Below the pieces are notes generated by a model. That model was not told the origin of the DNA and made no database searches. It was given only the letters and a program-made list of their open reading frames with translations. The position numbers and the translations under genes are program-made. Shown here one piece after another: positions 1 through 12,251 of a DNA stretch of 64,000 bases (position 1 is its first letter; the number at the start of each line of letters is the position of its first letter). Source of the stretch: Schoenoplectus triqueter (taxonomy: Eukaryota; Streptophyta; Magnoliopsida; Poales; Cyperaceae); NCBI GenBank assembly GCA_964058805.1, contig CAXKVV010002149.1, positions 124,001 through 188,000 of the forward strand. The letters are read 5' to 3'.

Positions 1-520
1 TTTATGAAAATTACTAAAGAAAAAAAATATTAATAACTTCAGGTCATTAAGAGAAAAGATTAGAGACATTACATTTATTTGTTTATTTATCTAATTTGAT
101 AACTTCTGGTTATCATTTTAGTTGAATAAAATAATAACTTCCGGTTATTAAGTATATCGATAACTTCGGGTTATCAATTGTAACTCATTTTGTTATAACT
201 TTTAATTATCAAATACAATGACTTCTGACCATTAAAAGTATCAATGACTTCTGGTTATTTAATAAATAAAAAAAATATTTCTAGTATTTACTTATTTTAT
301 CATTCTCTTCGGGGAATGAAAATATTAGTCTCATCCAATATAAGAACAATTTCATCAAGAAAATAAATATTATAATTAATGATAAAATGATAAAATATAA
401 TATAAAATGTACCTCTTTTTAGAGACAATCTTACGATAATCTGATTATGTCGATCTCGTAATTCTAATATAAAACAAACTTTCGTCACAACTCGATTAGA
501 GCGAATTCGTACTGATAATG
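1..520 (-). mobile_element. Leader region of a Copia-like retroelement (window-edge partial)
   Basis: This AT-rich stretch lies just inside the LTR at 521-771 when read on the minus strand, where the untranslated leader of an LTR retroelement would be. No convincing gag reading frame is present before the window edge. It holds a series of short near-palindromic repeats (33-259), described separately. The assignment rests on its position next to an LTR with good termini, not on coding similarity, so it is an inference. Confidence 0.45.
33..259. repeat. Seven-copy near-palindromic short repeat TAACTTCnGGTTA
   Basis: Copies of the imperfect palindrome ATAACTTCnGGTTAT occur at about 33-48, 99-115, 135-150, 160-176, 195-210, 218-234 and 243-259. 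They are separated by 10-50 bp of AT-rich DNA. The two arms vary in step in several copies: ATAAC/GTTAT in some, ATGAC/GACCAT in another. Seen directly; function unknown. Confidence 0.75.
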
Positions 521-771
521 TGTTATAAAATAAAAATATAAGACAAAAGTTGTGAGAGACTAAAATCTTATTTTTATATTATCTCATTTAGAGATCTATC
601 ACCATCAACAACATACAAACCTCTATTTATAGACTAGAGAAACATCATGTAATAAAAGACAAAATTAATACAAAATTAAATCTAGAATTAAGGAGAAAAT
701 GAAGAGAATGAAAACTTCTATCATTATGAGAGGGTGGAGGAGATGAAATATCTATCATTAATTTTATAACA
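521..771 (-). mobile_element. Short LTR of a Copia-like element (minus-strand 5' LTR)
   Basis: A 251-bp segment bounded by a perfect 10-bp inverted repeat, TGTTATAAAA at 521-530 and TTTTATAACA at 762-771, giving the TG...CA ends of an LTR. On the minus strand it contains a TATA-like CTATAAATAGAG around 621-632, as expected for a U3 promoter. The partner LTR would lie beyond the window start, so it cannot be confirmed by a second copy. It sits about 160 bp downstream of the stop codon of the LPA1-like gene. Confidence 0.6.
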
Positions 772-930
772 ATTAGATGATTTATTTGAAAATTAAAAAG
801 AGCGAGTAATTTTTTTCTTCATCTTCTCCTTAAACCTATACATTACAAATCAAAGTGACATGAAAAGAAAATTGCCTCGAAGGCTTCTTGTTAACATTTC
901 CAAGTTGAGAAACTTAAAAGTCGGCATGAA

Positions 931-3900
931 CTAAATCTCAGGAGTCACTGCAAGATCCGAGCCCCGATAAAGAGACAAGGACTTAGCTAAACCTCGTGTA
1001 CTTTTTGCTCGGCCTTGCAATCGAGTCGAATCACTAAAGGAGCGCTGTTTTCTCCTCATTAAATGTTTCCTCTGGCTGTCCCGGTTCTCTTGTTCGCTCC
1101 TCTCAATGAAGAGATTCAAGTTGCGGTGGTACTTCCCATTATCTAGAATCTTCTTTCCTAGGTTTCTATCACTACTTGTGTGGTCCATGTCCTCATCTGT
1201 CCAGTAACCGGTGTCATTGTGGTCCCTCAAGGCAAGATCTTCATATTCGTCATCAGACTTTGTTGAGTGCTCGTCCACTGAACCCTCCATCTGGAAGTTA
1301 ACAAGAATTACATAAAGAACATTTTGATAGAAGATATAATTACATTCACAAGTGAAAAGAATCATGTTGCAAATGGCACTCAATGGAACTTACATCATCA
1401 GGATTATCATTGTTCTCAGCATCACTTTCCTCATCACTCTCCTCATCAGGCTTCATATTCGATTCTTCTTCACTACTTGTTAGTGACATTTCCTCCATTA
1501 TCTAGAGTTCAATACAGTAACATTTTATTAAATTTTACATCAGCTATTGCCATCATTACAACAAAATCCCAACACATTTCTTAACAAGTATTCCTATGCG
1601 AAACGTTTGAAATTTTGAATATCAATCACTCAGCATCGATCAAAAATATGTTTTACTACAAAAGAAAGAAAAAAAATTTGTTAGTTAACCAAAACTTCAT
1701 CACAAACATACCTCCTTGGCAGGCCCATCAGAAATCTTAGGAGAACTACAAGCTGATGAGACATATCTGCTCCCAGAACCAGTAGCAGCTTCAGTAATAT
1801 CAACCCTCAAATCATCACGGGTCCCGGCTTGACCAGCCCCACCTGTATCACTTGGCCATGCACTAATCCCGAGATGCCCAAATTGTAAGTTAATAGGCTC
1901 TGCAGTACCAACACTAACAGGTCCATACAATGGATCACCTCCCACGGACGTTTCACCTCTATTAAGCCCTGATTTTGACCTAACAGGCCATGCCTTAGCC
2001 ACTGAACCATCATTATTTATAAGAGCCATTAAGTGCCGAGACGAACCTTGCCTTTGTATCAATTGAAACATGCCTTTTGAACTAAGTGAATTAGCTGCAC
2101 ACTGATTTCTGAATGCTTCATCTATTATGGGTACAGTGTTTGTTACTGGATCATATAATGTATCACCACCCATGAACTTCTTGCGTAGGCAGCTGAACAC
2201 AGTTGCATGTATGGCAGCCACACTGCGGTCAACATTGGTGTTGTTTACCTTGGGCACAAGATGCTTGTCAGCACGCTTGCAGAGGTATTCTTGAATGGTG
2301 CGAATATTACGTATGTACTTGATGTATTTGTTTTTTGCAGGATCAAGGGTCATGTATTTTGCACGTACGGCAAATCGTTCCATGTGCTTGTCCTCACTGG
2401 AAATGTATACCATAAAAGGGATTATTGATGGGTGCTTCTTCATCAATCCCATCTACATACAAAGAAAAAAAAATGCATAAGGGGTAATGATTAATTTGGG
2501 CACGGATTGAAATTATTTTTCAATTTCCCCATAACTTTCAACCAAAATTTTAAATGAGATATCCTTGTTGACACCATTCAGGTTCCAAAATGTCATATTT
2601 TGCCTGGTATTGGTAAGCCGGTAACAGCGTTATTGGATGTAGAATCCTTACTCCCAGTTCTGCACCACAGCTTAGCTTAGCTATTTAGTTTCCCTTGCAC
2701 TGTAATGGTTCCAAAAGGAAATATTACAGGACGCAGAATCCATACTCAAAATCAATTCTACAGTAGTTATATTTCTCTTCACATTGAATAAGATTTTATC
2801 CAAAGGTTAAGGTTTAACTGACACTCAAATACCCATTTTATGCCAGGGATAAAAGACAAGAAATATGAAACAGTTTATGCCAAAAGTCCAAAACAGAATA
2901 TAACCACTTCTATGCCACTGGGGTACCTCAAGACTAACAAATAAGTTGTTCCGCACCATTTGACTAAAGCAAATAACTAAAACTGAAGTAAACTCACCAC
3001 AAAATTGAGGCTGAGGTGAACACCCTCAACAATAACTGATTCTCTCTGAGCTTCACAGGCTGTAATCAACCTGTCAAGGCTATCAATCACCATCTCACTT
3101 TGTGCCTTGTAACCCTCCAATGCCATCTGCTTTTTGCTAATCATCTCTGACCCAACTGCCTGGTCAGCAGACCTAAAATTAGAGTTCTCATCGAATATTC
3201 CATCTTTAGCAAGTTTCTTGTCCCTTTTTCTAGCTTTTGCCTTGGCCACTTCCACCGGATCAAGGCACTCACCGGCATGATATGTTGATGCCCAAAGTAG
3301 TGGGTTCTGTTTCTCATCTACAAAACTACGCATCATGTGCCTAATAGAGTCAGTTGAAACTACATTTGTAATGCCCAATCTGCCTCCCTGAAATAAATGC
3401 GTGAAGTGCATGTTTATAACAGCATATTAGCTGAACATGATCTTTAAGTAATCAAAATAACTAAAAAAAATAGCTTAACTGACAGCAGTAACTTTCTTAA
3501 CTAAAATAATTAATGTTACCAAATTGCCAGTTTTCACATCACATGCTCTCTAGAGTCAAATTTAAAATGTAAAAGAGAGAATATCTAACCAGCAAAGCAG
3601 AGAGAGTAGATTTGCCACACCCGCTTGTACCACACAAGAGTATAGTTACCGACTCCTTCCTTTCTCGTATTCTATAGAGCCAACAAAATCAATGAATATC
3701 TTTTCCAAAAATCTATTATATATCAAACTGAAACTAGGATTCATACTACCATAACACACTGATATGGATCTACCCTTTATAGCATCAATAATATTATTAA
3801 CACAGCTAACTGGAATTAACACTTTTCTCTATTATATAGCTGACTAAGCAAGAAGAATCTGATTCATGTATCCAGATGGGCAACCAAGAATCTGTGAATT

Positions 3901-4816
3901 TTCACCAGAGGCAAAAGGAGCATATAAGAAATCCAGATCATAACACATCACAATAACCACTGTTTCTTTTTTCTAGTGATGCACCTTAGCTGGTATAAAT
4001 AGACTTCAAGTAAGAAAAAGAATCAGAATTTATGCAATGACAAGACAATGCCCTCAGGTACCTGCAAGCAAGAAGCAAGTCAGCTCTTTGATTGGGGCCC
4101 ACATATTTGTATGCAGACAGAGCACAGCATACCACACTAAGAAATTTCTCCCTTGAAACAATAACAGTTGTCTTTCTCTTGTAAAGTTCAAATAACATAT
4201 TCTCCTGACATAAATTCTTCAATGCCTCACCAAAATTGATATTCTCATTCAGACATGAAAGTGCCATTGCATCTGAGTGTTCATTTCTCATGGCCTCAAA
4301 TACCCTTCGGCTAATCTGAGAAAAGTAGCAAAATTAAGTTCAAAGTTTGATTTATTTTTCTTTTGGATATATAAAATTGTATACATCCTCAAGCAAAATC
4401 TAGAAGTTACACAAACTTCCTAAAACAAACATATGTCAGAATATTAATAAAAAGAACGAAGTTGCACATAATCTATAATTTAATTAAGGGTTAAATGCTA
4501 ATCTGTGAATGAAGTAGGACCATTTCTTAAGGCATATGCTTAAAACAAACATATAGAGGATTTACAAGTAGATGAATACTCGATAAATTCCAAGTGATTC
4601 ATAAAACTACACATCTGATCAATTGAAAAGAGAGATCAATCGACTAACCTTGAAGGCATGGCGCGGCTTGCAGCCCATTAGTTGGAGCGTACTCTGGAGA
4701 ACAGATCGCGTATACCGAAAAGAAGAGCTCTCTTTCTCCTTCGCACGATCGCCATCTTCTCTGGTTTCCCCTTCGTCTACAACCACAATGTACAACAGCT
4801 TCTGTACATCTCCCAT
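931..4816 (-). CDS. LPA1: LPA1-like P-loop NTPase (2-phosphoglycerate-kinase-related), complete, 7 exons
   Basis: Seven coding exons with GT-AG borders: 4816-4649, 4315-4062, 3671-3590, 3387-2998, 2452-1712, 1501-1394 and 1290-931 (stop TAG). Phases agree throughout and give 700 residues, close to the family's usual length of about 700-730. The start at 4816 opens [16 protein letters not shown], the family N terminus. Residues 1-140 form the N-terminal region ([20 protein letters not shown]). Walker A is GTSGCGKS at residues 155-162. The kinase-like core continues through [14 protein letters not shown] (from about 177) and [10 protein letters not shown] (to 298). Residues 546-581 are an acidic Ser/Glu/Asp-rich linker, and the tail is basic and serine-rich. 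Known for the family: rice LPA1 mutants have low seed phytic acid, and the fold resembles archaeal 2-phosphoglycerate kinase, but the plant reaction is unproven. No frameshift or lost key residue seen. Confidence 0.95.
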
Positions 4817-4990
4817 TTCCCGATTTCACTTCCTTAGAAACCACCACAGAATCAGTCCGCAATAGCACAGCGTCAATCGGACTAATCAAATCGATTAAAG
4901 CTTATCTGAGCTTTGGCTTACTTAGCGACCTAGGGTTTTGTTGCTATAAAGAGGTGAGATGAAATGGTGAAACCGCCATGGCGGTAAGCG
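4817..4990 (-). promoter_or_regulatory. 5' UTR and proximal promoter of the LPA1-like gene
   Basis: This is the sequence immediately upstream of the ATG at 4816 on the minus strand. It is more GC-balanced than the DNA beyond about 5140. A TTTATAGC element lies near 4942-4949, but it is not a strong TATA box. The transcription start cannot be placed from sequence alone. Confidence 0.4.
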
Positions 4991-5929
4991 GTACCTGTTC
5001 CCAATACAAATGCGCCATCCGCCATCTGGAATTAATAAACCGAGCTTATTTCTCGAAAAAGAAAAAAGGAGATTAAAAAGTTGGATTCGTTCGATGCGCT
5101 GTGTTGGTCTAATTAGAAACTGGAGGCATATCTAAGGAAATATTGACACGTCTACATAATCGAAGTTTGGGGTTGACCCCTCCGCTGTTTGGGAACTGGT
5201 CGTGATTAACATTAGTGTTTGAAGCTAATCATAGTTAGCAAATTAACTAATAGAAGGATTAAGTGTTAAGACTTGGTCAATCAAGTCGGTGAAGGTTGAT
5301 CATTCGAGCTTCCCGGAAATATGAGCTTGTTGTACTATAAATCTAGAATAAGAACTATTCATACGAGTAGGGTCGCTTTCGTGGCATTTCTTCTGTGGGA
5401 TGTGACAAACTAACAACGAATAAAGGAATAGAACGGAGTAAATTTATTTGGTAATAGATATTTTTAAAGTTTTCATAATAGAATTTTAAATGAATTCGAA
5501 AAAAGATTATAAAAAAACTATATATAAATATTTTTGAACATGAGGAGGGTTTTATTGTCACTTTGTGCCACAAAATATTTTAAAATTTGAAATCTAAATT
5601 GTTGATTTTATTAATTTTATGATAGATTAAACTCGTAAAATTTCATATTTTTAAATTTATTTTTATAATGGAACAAATAATAATAAAATGAAGATAATAA
5701 ATTAATTAATTCTTGTTAACTTAGACTTTGATATTCAAGATTTTATGTATAATATTACATTGTTAATATGTATAATAAAGTTCCTAAAATTTATTTTAAT
5801 TTATCAAAAATTGAAGTTGAGAACCATGTTGAGCATGCACTAGTTTAAAAATAAATATGTAACTTTCTTTCTTAATATCAATTAATATTTTTAATAAATA
5901 TGCACTAGTTTAAAAAATTATAATATCAA
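4991..5929. other. Intergenic stretch with no recognisable gene
   Basis: The first 350 bp are of mixed composition; the remainder is AT-rich. I see no exon-like reading frame, no LTR ends and no terminal inverted repeats. The open frames present have low-complexity translations and no recognisable motif. It presumably holds the upstream promoter of the LPA1-like gene. Confidence 0.5.
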
Positions 5930-7143
5930 TTAATATTTTTATATGAACATTCTACGATACTATGTTTGCACAAAAATGATTCGAATGCATTAAAAACTGT
6001 TATTTAAATAAATTAGTTATATTTTCATCATTTTTTTTTATCTCATAACGGCCCATAAATGAGTTCAAATCCATATAAATGGTATTAATTATGTTTATTA
6101 TAATATTTTTATTTATCACCTCGATAAAGACATTCTACGACACTAATTTTTAAAAAAAATATATTCATATACATTAAAAACTAATAAGTTTTTTGAGTTT
6201 TAATAACTTGTATCTTATAATTACACATAAATTAGTATAAATTCATATAAATACCCATAATTATGTCTATTATAATATTTTTTTAATTAATACTTCAATA
6301 TTAACATTCTACGATATAAATTTAGAACAAAACTTAATTCAGATGCATTAAAAATTACAACTTGTATAAGTTTTCAATCATATTTGGGCTCATAACTATA
6401 TATAAATTCATAAAAATTCATATAAATACTGTTAGTTATGTTTATTATAAGATTACTAATTAATACTCTAAGCTACTAATATTGCATAAAAATATATTTG
6501 GATCAATTAAAAACTGTTGTTTAGACATCTTATTTGAGTTTTTCATCATATATGGCATCATAACTATCCATAAATTTATATAAATTTGTATAAATACTAC
6601 TAATTATGTTTATTATAAAAAAAATTAATTAACACCTCAATATGAATATTGTACGATATCAATTTAACACAAAAACCTATTCGGATGCATTAAAATCTAC
6701 TATTTAAACAAGTAGTTTGATTTGTCTTCATTTTTTACCACATGACTACACATAATTTTGTGTCAATTCATAATATTGTTAATTATGTCTATTATAAGAT
6801 TTTTAATTAACACCTCAATATTAACATTCTACGATGCTAATTTTGGATAAAACTTAATTTGTATGTATTAAAAACTGTTGTTTAAATAAGTTGTTTAAAC
6901 ATGTTCTTTGAGTTTTTTCTCATTTTTGGTCTCATAAATATACATAAATTCGTTAAAATACATATAAATATTGCTAATTATGTCTATTATAAGATTATTT
7001 AATTAATACTTTAATATTGCATAAAATTCTATTTGGATACATTGAAAATAACTGCTTAAACAAAATTTTTGAGTTCTTCATCATTTTTGTCATCACAACT
7101 ACACATAAATTTTTGCAAACTAATATATAACTTTTTTAATTAC
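5930..7143. repeat. Degenerate tandem satellite array, ~177-bp monomer (left half)
   Basis: A landmark of the form CATTCTACGA recurs at 5948, 6131, 6305, about 6470 (degenerate), 6647, 6824 and about 7010, a spacing of about 175-183 bp. Each copy is followed by a TGCATTAAAAACTG-like block, a TTTGAGTTTTTCATCAT-like block, an ACTACACATAAATT-like block and TTATGTCTATTATAAGA. About seven diverged monomers lie here and roughly three more lie at 25562-26020. The two halves are one array split by element A. Seen directly; function not known. Confidence 0.85.
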
Positions 7144-7499
7144 ATCTATGTGCGACCATTTCTCGCGCGCTCCGCACCGCCGCTTCGGGGTGCGATGGGA
7201 TGCAGAGGAAGGACACGGAGATCCCTCCTGAGCGTGCATTTGTTTGACACCGGTTAACTTTACCGTTTAGACCCATTGGAATGCACATTCAGGGGGGTTT
7301 TCAGTGATTGTGAGTACTTATAGATTCCGATGGACGCAAGCCCCCACCGTTAATTACCCTAGGCTATTAATCTCGAGTCACCTCTGGATCTTAAAAGGGG
7401 AAGCAAATATTATAGTTAAATGATGGTCAAGTGATCATGTGCTTCGATGATCGAGGACGCCAAAGCACCCTGGACTTACTAACAGGTCAGTCCAGTGAG

Positions 7500-8060
7500 G
7501 TAGAATGGTGAAAAGATGAACTTACTACAGATCAGTTCAATCTTTACCGCTTCGAGAAGCGATCTTACTAACAGATCAGATCGACCTTTGTGGAGGGATG
7601 GAAGGTGAGTCTACCAATAGATCAACTCGACCTTAATTGACCTAGAAGATGAACCTACTACATATCGGTTCAATCTTTACTAGTCAATAACCAATCACAC
7701 AAAATACAACTCAAAGCACTTAGCCGGTTGATTTTGAGGTTGGTGAATCAAGAGACGGGTGGATTTGGCCTACTTGTTTCTTCTCGCTGATCTTCTAGAT
7801 CATGAATTCCAAGCACTGAGCGGATTCATAAACCTAGGAACACAACTGTACATAAAGTCAAACCTGAAGCACTGAGCCGATTTGACATTGAGGCGTGTGT
7901 CAGTGAAAGAACCTACTACAGATCGGTTCAGATTCACTGTTTTGAGGATGAATCTACTACAGATCGATTCAATCCTACAATCTCGAGAGATGAACTTACT
8001 ACAGATCAGTTCAACCTCCTGAACTAGAAGACAAACTTATCGATTGATTAGTTTGGTCTT
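7500..8060. repeat. Clustered 40-50 bp repeats with core CTACTACAGATCGGTTCA (element A)
   Basis: Variants of the core occur at about 7515, 7563, 7608, 7648, 7909, 7949 and 7991, usually preceded by GATGAAC and followed by a T/C-rich block. Element B carries the equivalent cluster, reverse-complemented, at about 58840-59300. The repeats are therefore a feature of the family and not of this copy. Confidence 0.75.
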
Positions 8061-8449
8061 ACTAGTATGATTGGTCATGAATTACTTGTTCGTGACACAG
8101 AGTCATCATGATGTCACCTCTTTGGACATCGTGATATTCTTCTCTCTTGAAATCAACACACTTGCTCGTGCTGATGTCACCTATTTTGAATATTGCATTA
8201 CTTGTGCAAAATCACTGTTTGGTTCACACCCCTTTGTGTGAGCATATTTAATCACCTCTAAATCATGAATCCTGAACACCTAGCTGATTCATAGATTCAG
8301 GGTTAATTTGTGCACGAAATTAGACTCAGAGCTCCTGGCTGGTCTAATATTGAGACATGTTTGTTAGAGAATGAGCTTTTAGATAAGCTAGTTCAGAAGC
8401 TACCATATTGTGATGACTCATCAGTAGTCAACAAAGTGCACCACCACCT

Positions 8450-8770
8450 TATTAATCATTCATCACCTTAGAAATCGTATAACAATTCAACAAGTTGTTA
8501 TAACACTTCAACAAATCGTTATAACGCTTCCAGGAGATAACAGACTTGTCAGAAAATTAGTCAAACAGTCAAAATATTGCTAACGCTCTGTAAAGCGTTC
8601 AACGTTTTGATGAATCATTATAACGATTCAAGGAATCGTTACAACGATTTCTTAGAACACATTGACTTGTCAGAGAATAGTCAAAGAGTTACTAACGTCT
8701 TGTGAAGCATTCAACGCTTTGGTGAATCGTATAACGATTCAAGAAATCGTTACAATGATTTCTTATTTTT
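8450..8770. repeat. Imperfect repeats of ~110 bp with ATCGTTATAACGATT-type palindromes
   Basis: Segments around 8500-8590, 8615-8700 and 8725-8765 share the order AATCGT(T)ATAACGATTCAA, then GTTACAACGATTTCTTA, then ACTTGTCAGA and a TCAAAGAGT-like block. The AACG/CGTT words make short palindromes. The segment lies inside element A and has no coding content. Confidence 0.65.
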
Positions 8771-9179
8771 GAACTCTATTTATTTCTATTCTGTTGTTTA
8801 ATGTAGGCCGTTGGATTTACTCTGAGATTAATCTATTAAATGATGAACGGCCCAGATTCGTTTGCTATTTTCTTTTAAACTATAACTTACTACAAACGTC
8901 CGATCTCCTTCGAGATCTACTCATGTGCTTCAATATTCGTGCTTATGCGTCAATACTCGTGCTGCTGCGTCTCTTTGACTCTCCGGTCAATAGCATCGCC
9001 AAGATTCGTGCTGGTGGCGTCGTCGGTGACTGGGGCCATTATTTTCCGATCAAACAAGTGTTCTAGCATCGTCTTCCCTCGGAGAGTTGCTTTGCGGTGT
9101 TTGATCGACGATCTATACGATGAACCATGCTGTGCACTAGTACCAAATGTGACAAATTGGTACTGTTCGGTACTGAATC

Positions 9180-11100
9180 TCAATTCTTACAAATTCAATG
9201 AAAGTAATCGATGTTTTCGACAATTAACTGTTCAATTCGCATCGCTTATGTATGCTAATACAGATTAGTATGATTATTGCAAATCAAATTAACTCACAAC
9301 ACCACTGTATCAAATGCTATTCGAAACGCAATGGTACAGTTCAGTACCAAAGGTATAATCACGTATTACGGCCAGTCCTAACGATGCTTTTGACAGTCTT
9401 AAGCTTATAATGCATCGCCCTGCATGCTTGTATGAATCACGTCAACACTATATCTCTAATTTAACTGATAATCACATTATAACTCGATAAGAACTGATAC
9501 AGTGCAGTATCGTTCAATATCGATTATGATTCATTCAAAATTCTGACTATTTACTCGCTTTTAATGTTGCTTATGCACTCAACAAACTCTATAACAATGA
9601 TTACAGACAAAATATACTCAATTATGCATGCAATTCTGCTTTAATCTCAGTTTGAAATTGGATTTAACTGATACGACGCGATAACAACACTATCACACCA
9701 AATTAGTCGAGTTCTCAAGCTTCCAGCTGAGATCAATCGACTCTAAACATTACTAAGATCTCAATGTATATAATGTGAACCAGAACTAATGTAATTTATG
9801 CACTTAAATGAAAGAATGACTAAAGAAAATCGTCTGGTATCGAGTTCTCAAGTATATACTGAGATCAATCGATACAACAGTCTCAATTGCCGCTTTTCAA
9901 ACAAAATTCAATAAAGAAATCAACAGACTCACGCAATCTAAGCTTCTGAATCTTGAAATAAAAGAAAGAAAATAAAAGGAATCAAAGAAAATCGATCAAA
10001 TTCGAAACGATAACACTGATATGTTGTTATTCAAAAATTCAATTACAATAACACTTCTAAGCTCCGATTTCTCAAGAATTGAACTTGTGAACCTCAAATT
10101 GACATAGGATAGGGCTTAGAACTCACCTCTAATAAGGTAATTGAGATAAATGAATCGAGTTCTCAAGTGAAACACTGAGATCAATTGATTATACCAACTT
10201 CTCTTCTTGTTTCTTGCTTCTAAATTGCTATCTCTCACTTTCTGAGCTTTATATTCAATCTTTGAGTGTTGTCTCTGTGTTTCTCTCTCTCTCTCTTCTC
10301 CTTTCTGCCTTCTTGTTTCTCTCCCTTTTTTGTGCTGGTTGGGTTTATATAAGCCATTGAAAAGGGTGCACACAAGGGATTATATTATACACCATCTATA
10401 CATCAACAATTGAATTGCCCTGGTCTATGTACACGGTCTTCACTCTCTGTTAGCCATTCTGTTATAGTGTGGGCACCATTTGAAACGAATCCAATGTGGG
10501 TTCTTTGACCGTTGACCGTATTTGACCCCCTCTTCACTTCTCTTCAACTAGCAGAAACTTCTAGACACTCTTACATGCTATATATACTCACTTCATAACA
10601 CCAATGCCACTCCTTTACTCTCTGCTATTGCAACTCACCTCTCAAGCTTAGAACTTAATCACCCGATTTCAATCCTTGACTCAAACCATATCTCTCGTGT
10701 TCAATTGCCAATCTTGACCACCTAAGCAGTATCGTGTGAGTACATAGAAGCTACAAGCACTACCAATTCGAGTTTATAACACAAGGTTTTAATTTTTCTT
10801 CATTTGTCCGATTTCATCACCTTATCCCAATTGCTTCAATTCAATTCTTAATTGTTGCTTCCTTCTTCACTTACAACATCGCCTAGGTGATTAGAGACTG
10901 CCTACATCATTAATTTTGAGTTTGAACACAAGGATTGAAGTCCCTCATTAACTACCTGAGGTGATCGCTTTCTTATACTGCTTCATTCATTTGTCATCTC
11001 TCGATTCCAAGCATTCACCCTTTCTCTCCTATGTATAGGCTAGCTCCAGCTATAAGGATTTGAAGTTTCAAGCTCCAGAGAGCTTAATCAGCGTTAATGG
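9180..11100. other. Non-coding interior of element A
   Basis: There is no supportable gene. The phrase CGAGTTCTCAAG...CTGAGATCAAT recurs at about 9708, 9838 and 10157, as dispersed 35-bp repeats. A CT-rich tract lies near 10250-10330. A TCTCAAG-rich section leads into the G/A-rich block near 11100-11160. Open reading frames present are short, lack known motifs and are not kept in element B. Confidence 0.55.
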
Positions 11101-11569
11101 CGCCTTCTGCCTCATCGAGAAGAAGAAGGAAGAGAGGGAGGGGAGAAGGAGAAGCTTCGGTTTCAGCTGGATTCGGTGCAAGTGATCCGCAATAAGGTGG
11201 GGCCCAGCGCCTGAGAGTCAACACACATACACCAGGTGCATATCTCCTTTTCCTTCGATTTAAATCTTCTGTTTAGTTTTGAATAGGCTTGGCACATGAA
11301 TGAATGAAGGGATTGTCTGTTGAATTGCTAACATGTGGGTCTTACATGTAAGTATTATGAGTCTGGACTTAGAGATTTAATCATCAACTGCTTAGTGCTA
11401 ATTACGCTGAGATGGCATGCTGTGATAGGTCCATCTAACTAAACCTCATCCCTTAAGTCTAATGATTTATTAACTGCCTGCAGACGTGGCTCAGTGTGGT
11501 GCTGCCATGTGGCATAAATGGGACCCACCTGTCAGGTATGTGGGACCCACATGGGTGAGGTGGACCAAT

Positions 11570-11574
11570 GAGCT
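11570..11574 (+). other. Target-site duplication GAGCT, left copy
   Basis: GAGCT directly precedes the first LTR base (11575) and recurs directly after the last base of the second LTR (24307-24311). A perfect 5-bp duplication is what a Ty3/gypsy integrase leaves. It shows that the two LTRs belong to one insertion. Confidence 0.92.
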
Positions 11575-11691
11575 TGTCAAACCGTGAAAATTTAATTAAG
11601 AGATAATGATAATTAAGATAATAAATAAAAAGGATTTAACACAAATCAGTAAATATCACAAACCCGCAATATAAAAGAGATAAACATATAT

Positions 11692-11724
<33 letters not shown>

Positions 11725-12204
11725 TCAATGAATTCAACATTTAATTGAAAATACACAAGGATATGAAATGAACGAAAAGGCTAAATATAAACAAACACGC
11801 ACTTAAATTAATTTAGTTAAATCTTCTAATAAATAAATAAACAAATTATTATCAAAATCAACTTAATAAAGAATATTTAACAATGAAAATAAGTATAATA
11901 ATAATTAAAATGATTTAACGAAAATTGACTAGGGATATTCCTAAATAGATAATAATAGAATATAATATGTTTAAGTAAATTGAATAAAATTTATTTGGCT
12001 AATTTAAAATCAAACAAGACCATATGTATATAAGCCTACCCTGATCAAAAGAGATTAATCTGTAAACGACTCTAATTAAACTATAATTCTTAAAATTTCT
12101 TCTTTAAAAAGAAATGCCACACGTTTGGCCACTCCACACGACCACAGAAAATCTCACCTTCCCATTAAATACACCCCATCTCCCTCTCATTAAATTCCCA
12201 CTCA

Positions 12205-12251
<47 letters not shown>

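Noticed and set aside
1700..2480. Additional small frames on both strands within the LPA1-like gene
   Set aside because: Shadows of exon 5 of the minus-strand gene in other frames.
7149..11574. Element A as a DNA transposon with TIRs (TGTGCGACC / GGTAAACA)
   Set aside because: The inverted match is only about six of nine bases, no transposase is present, and the TG...CA ends with 5-bp duplication fit an LTR better.
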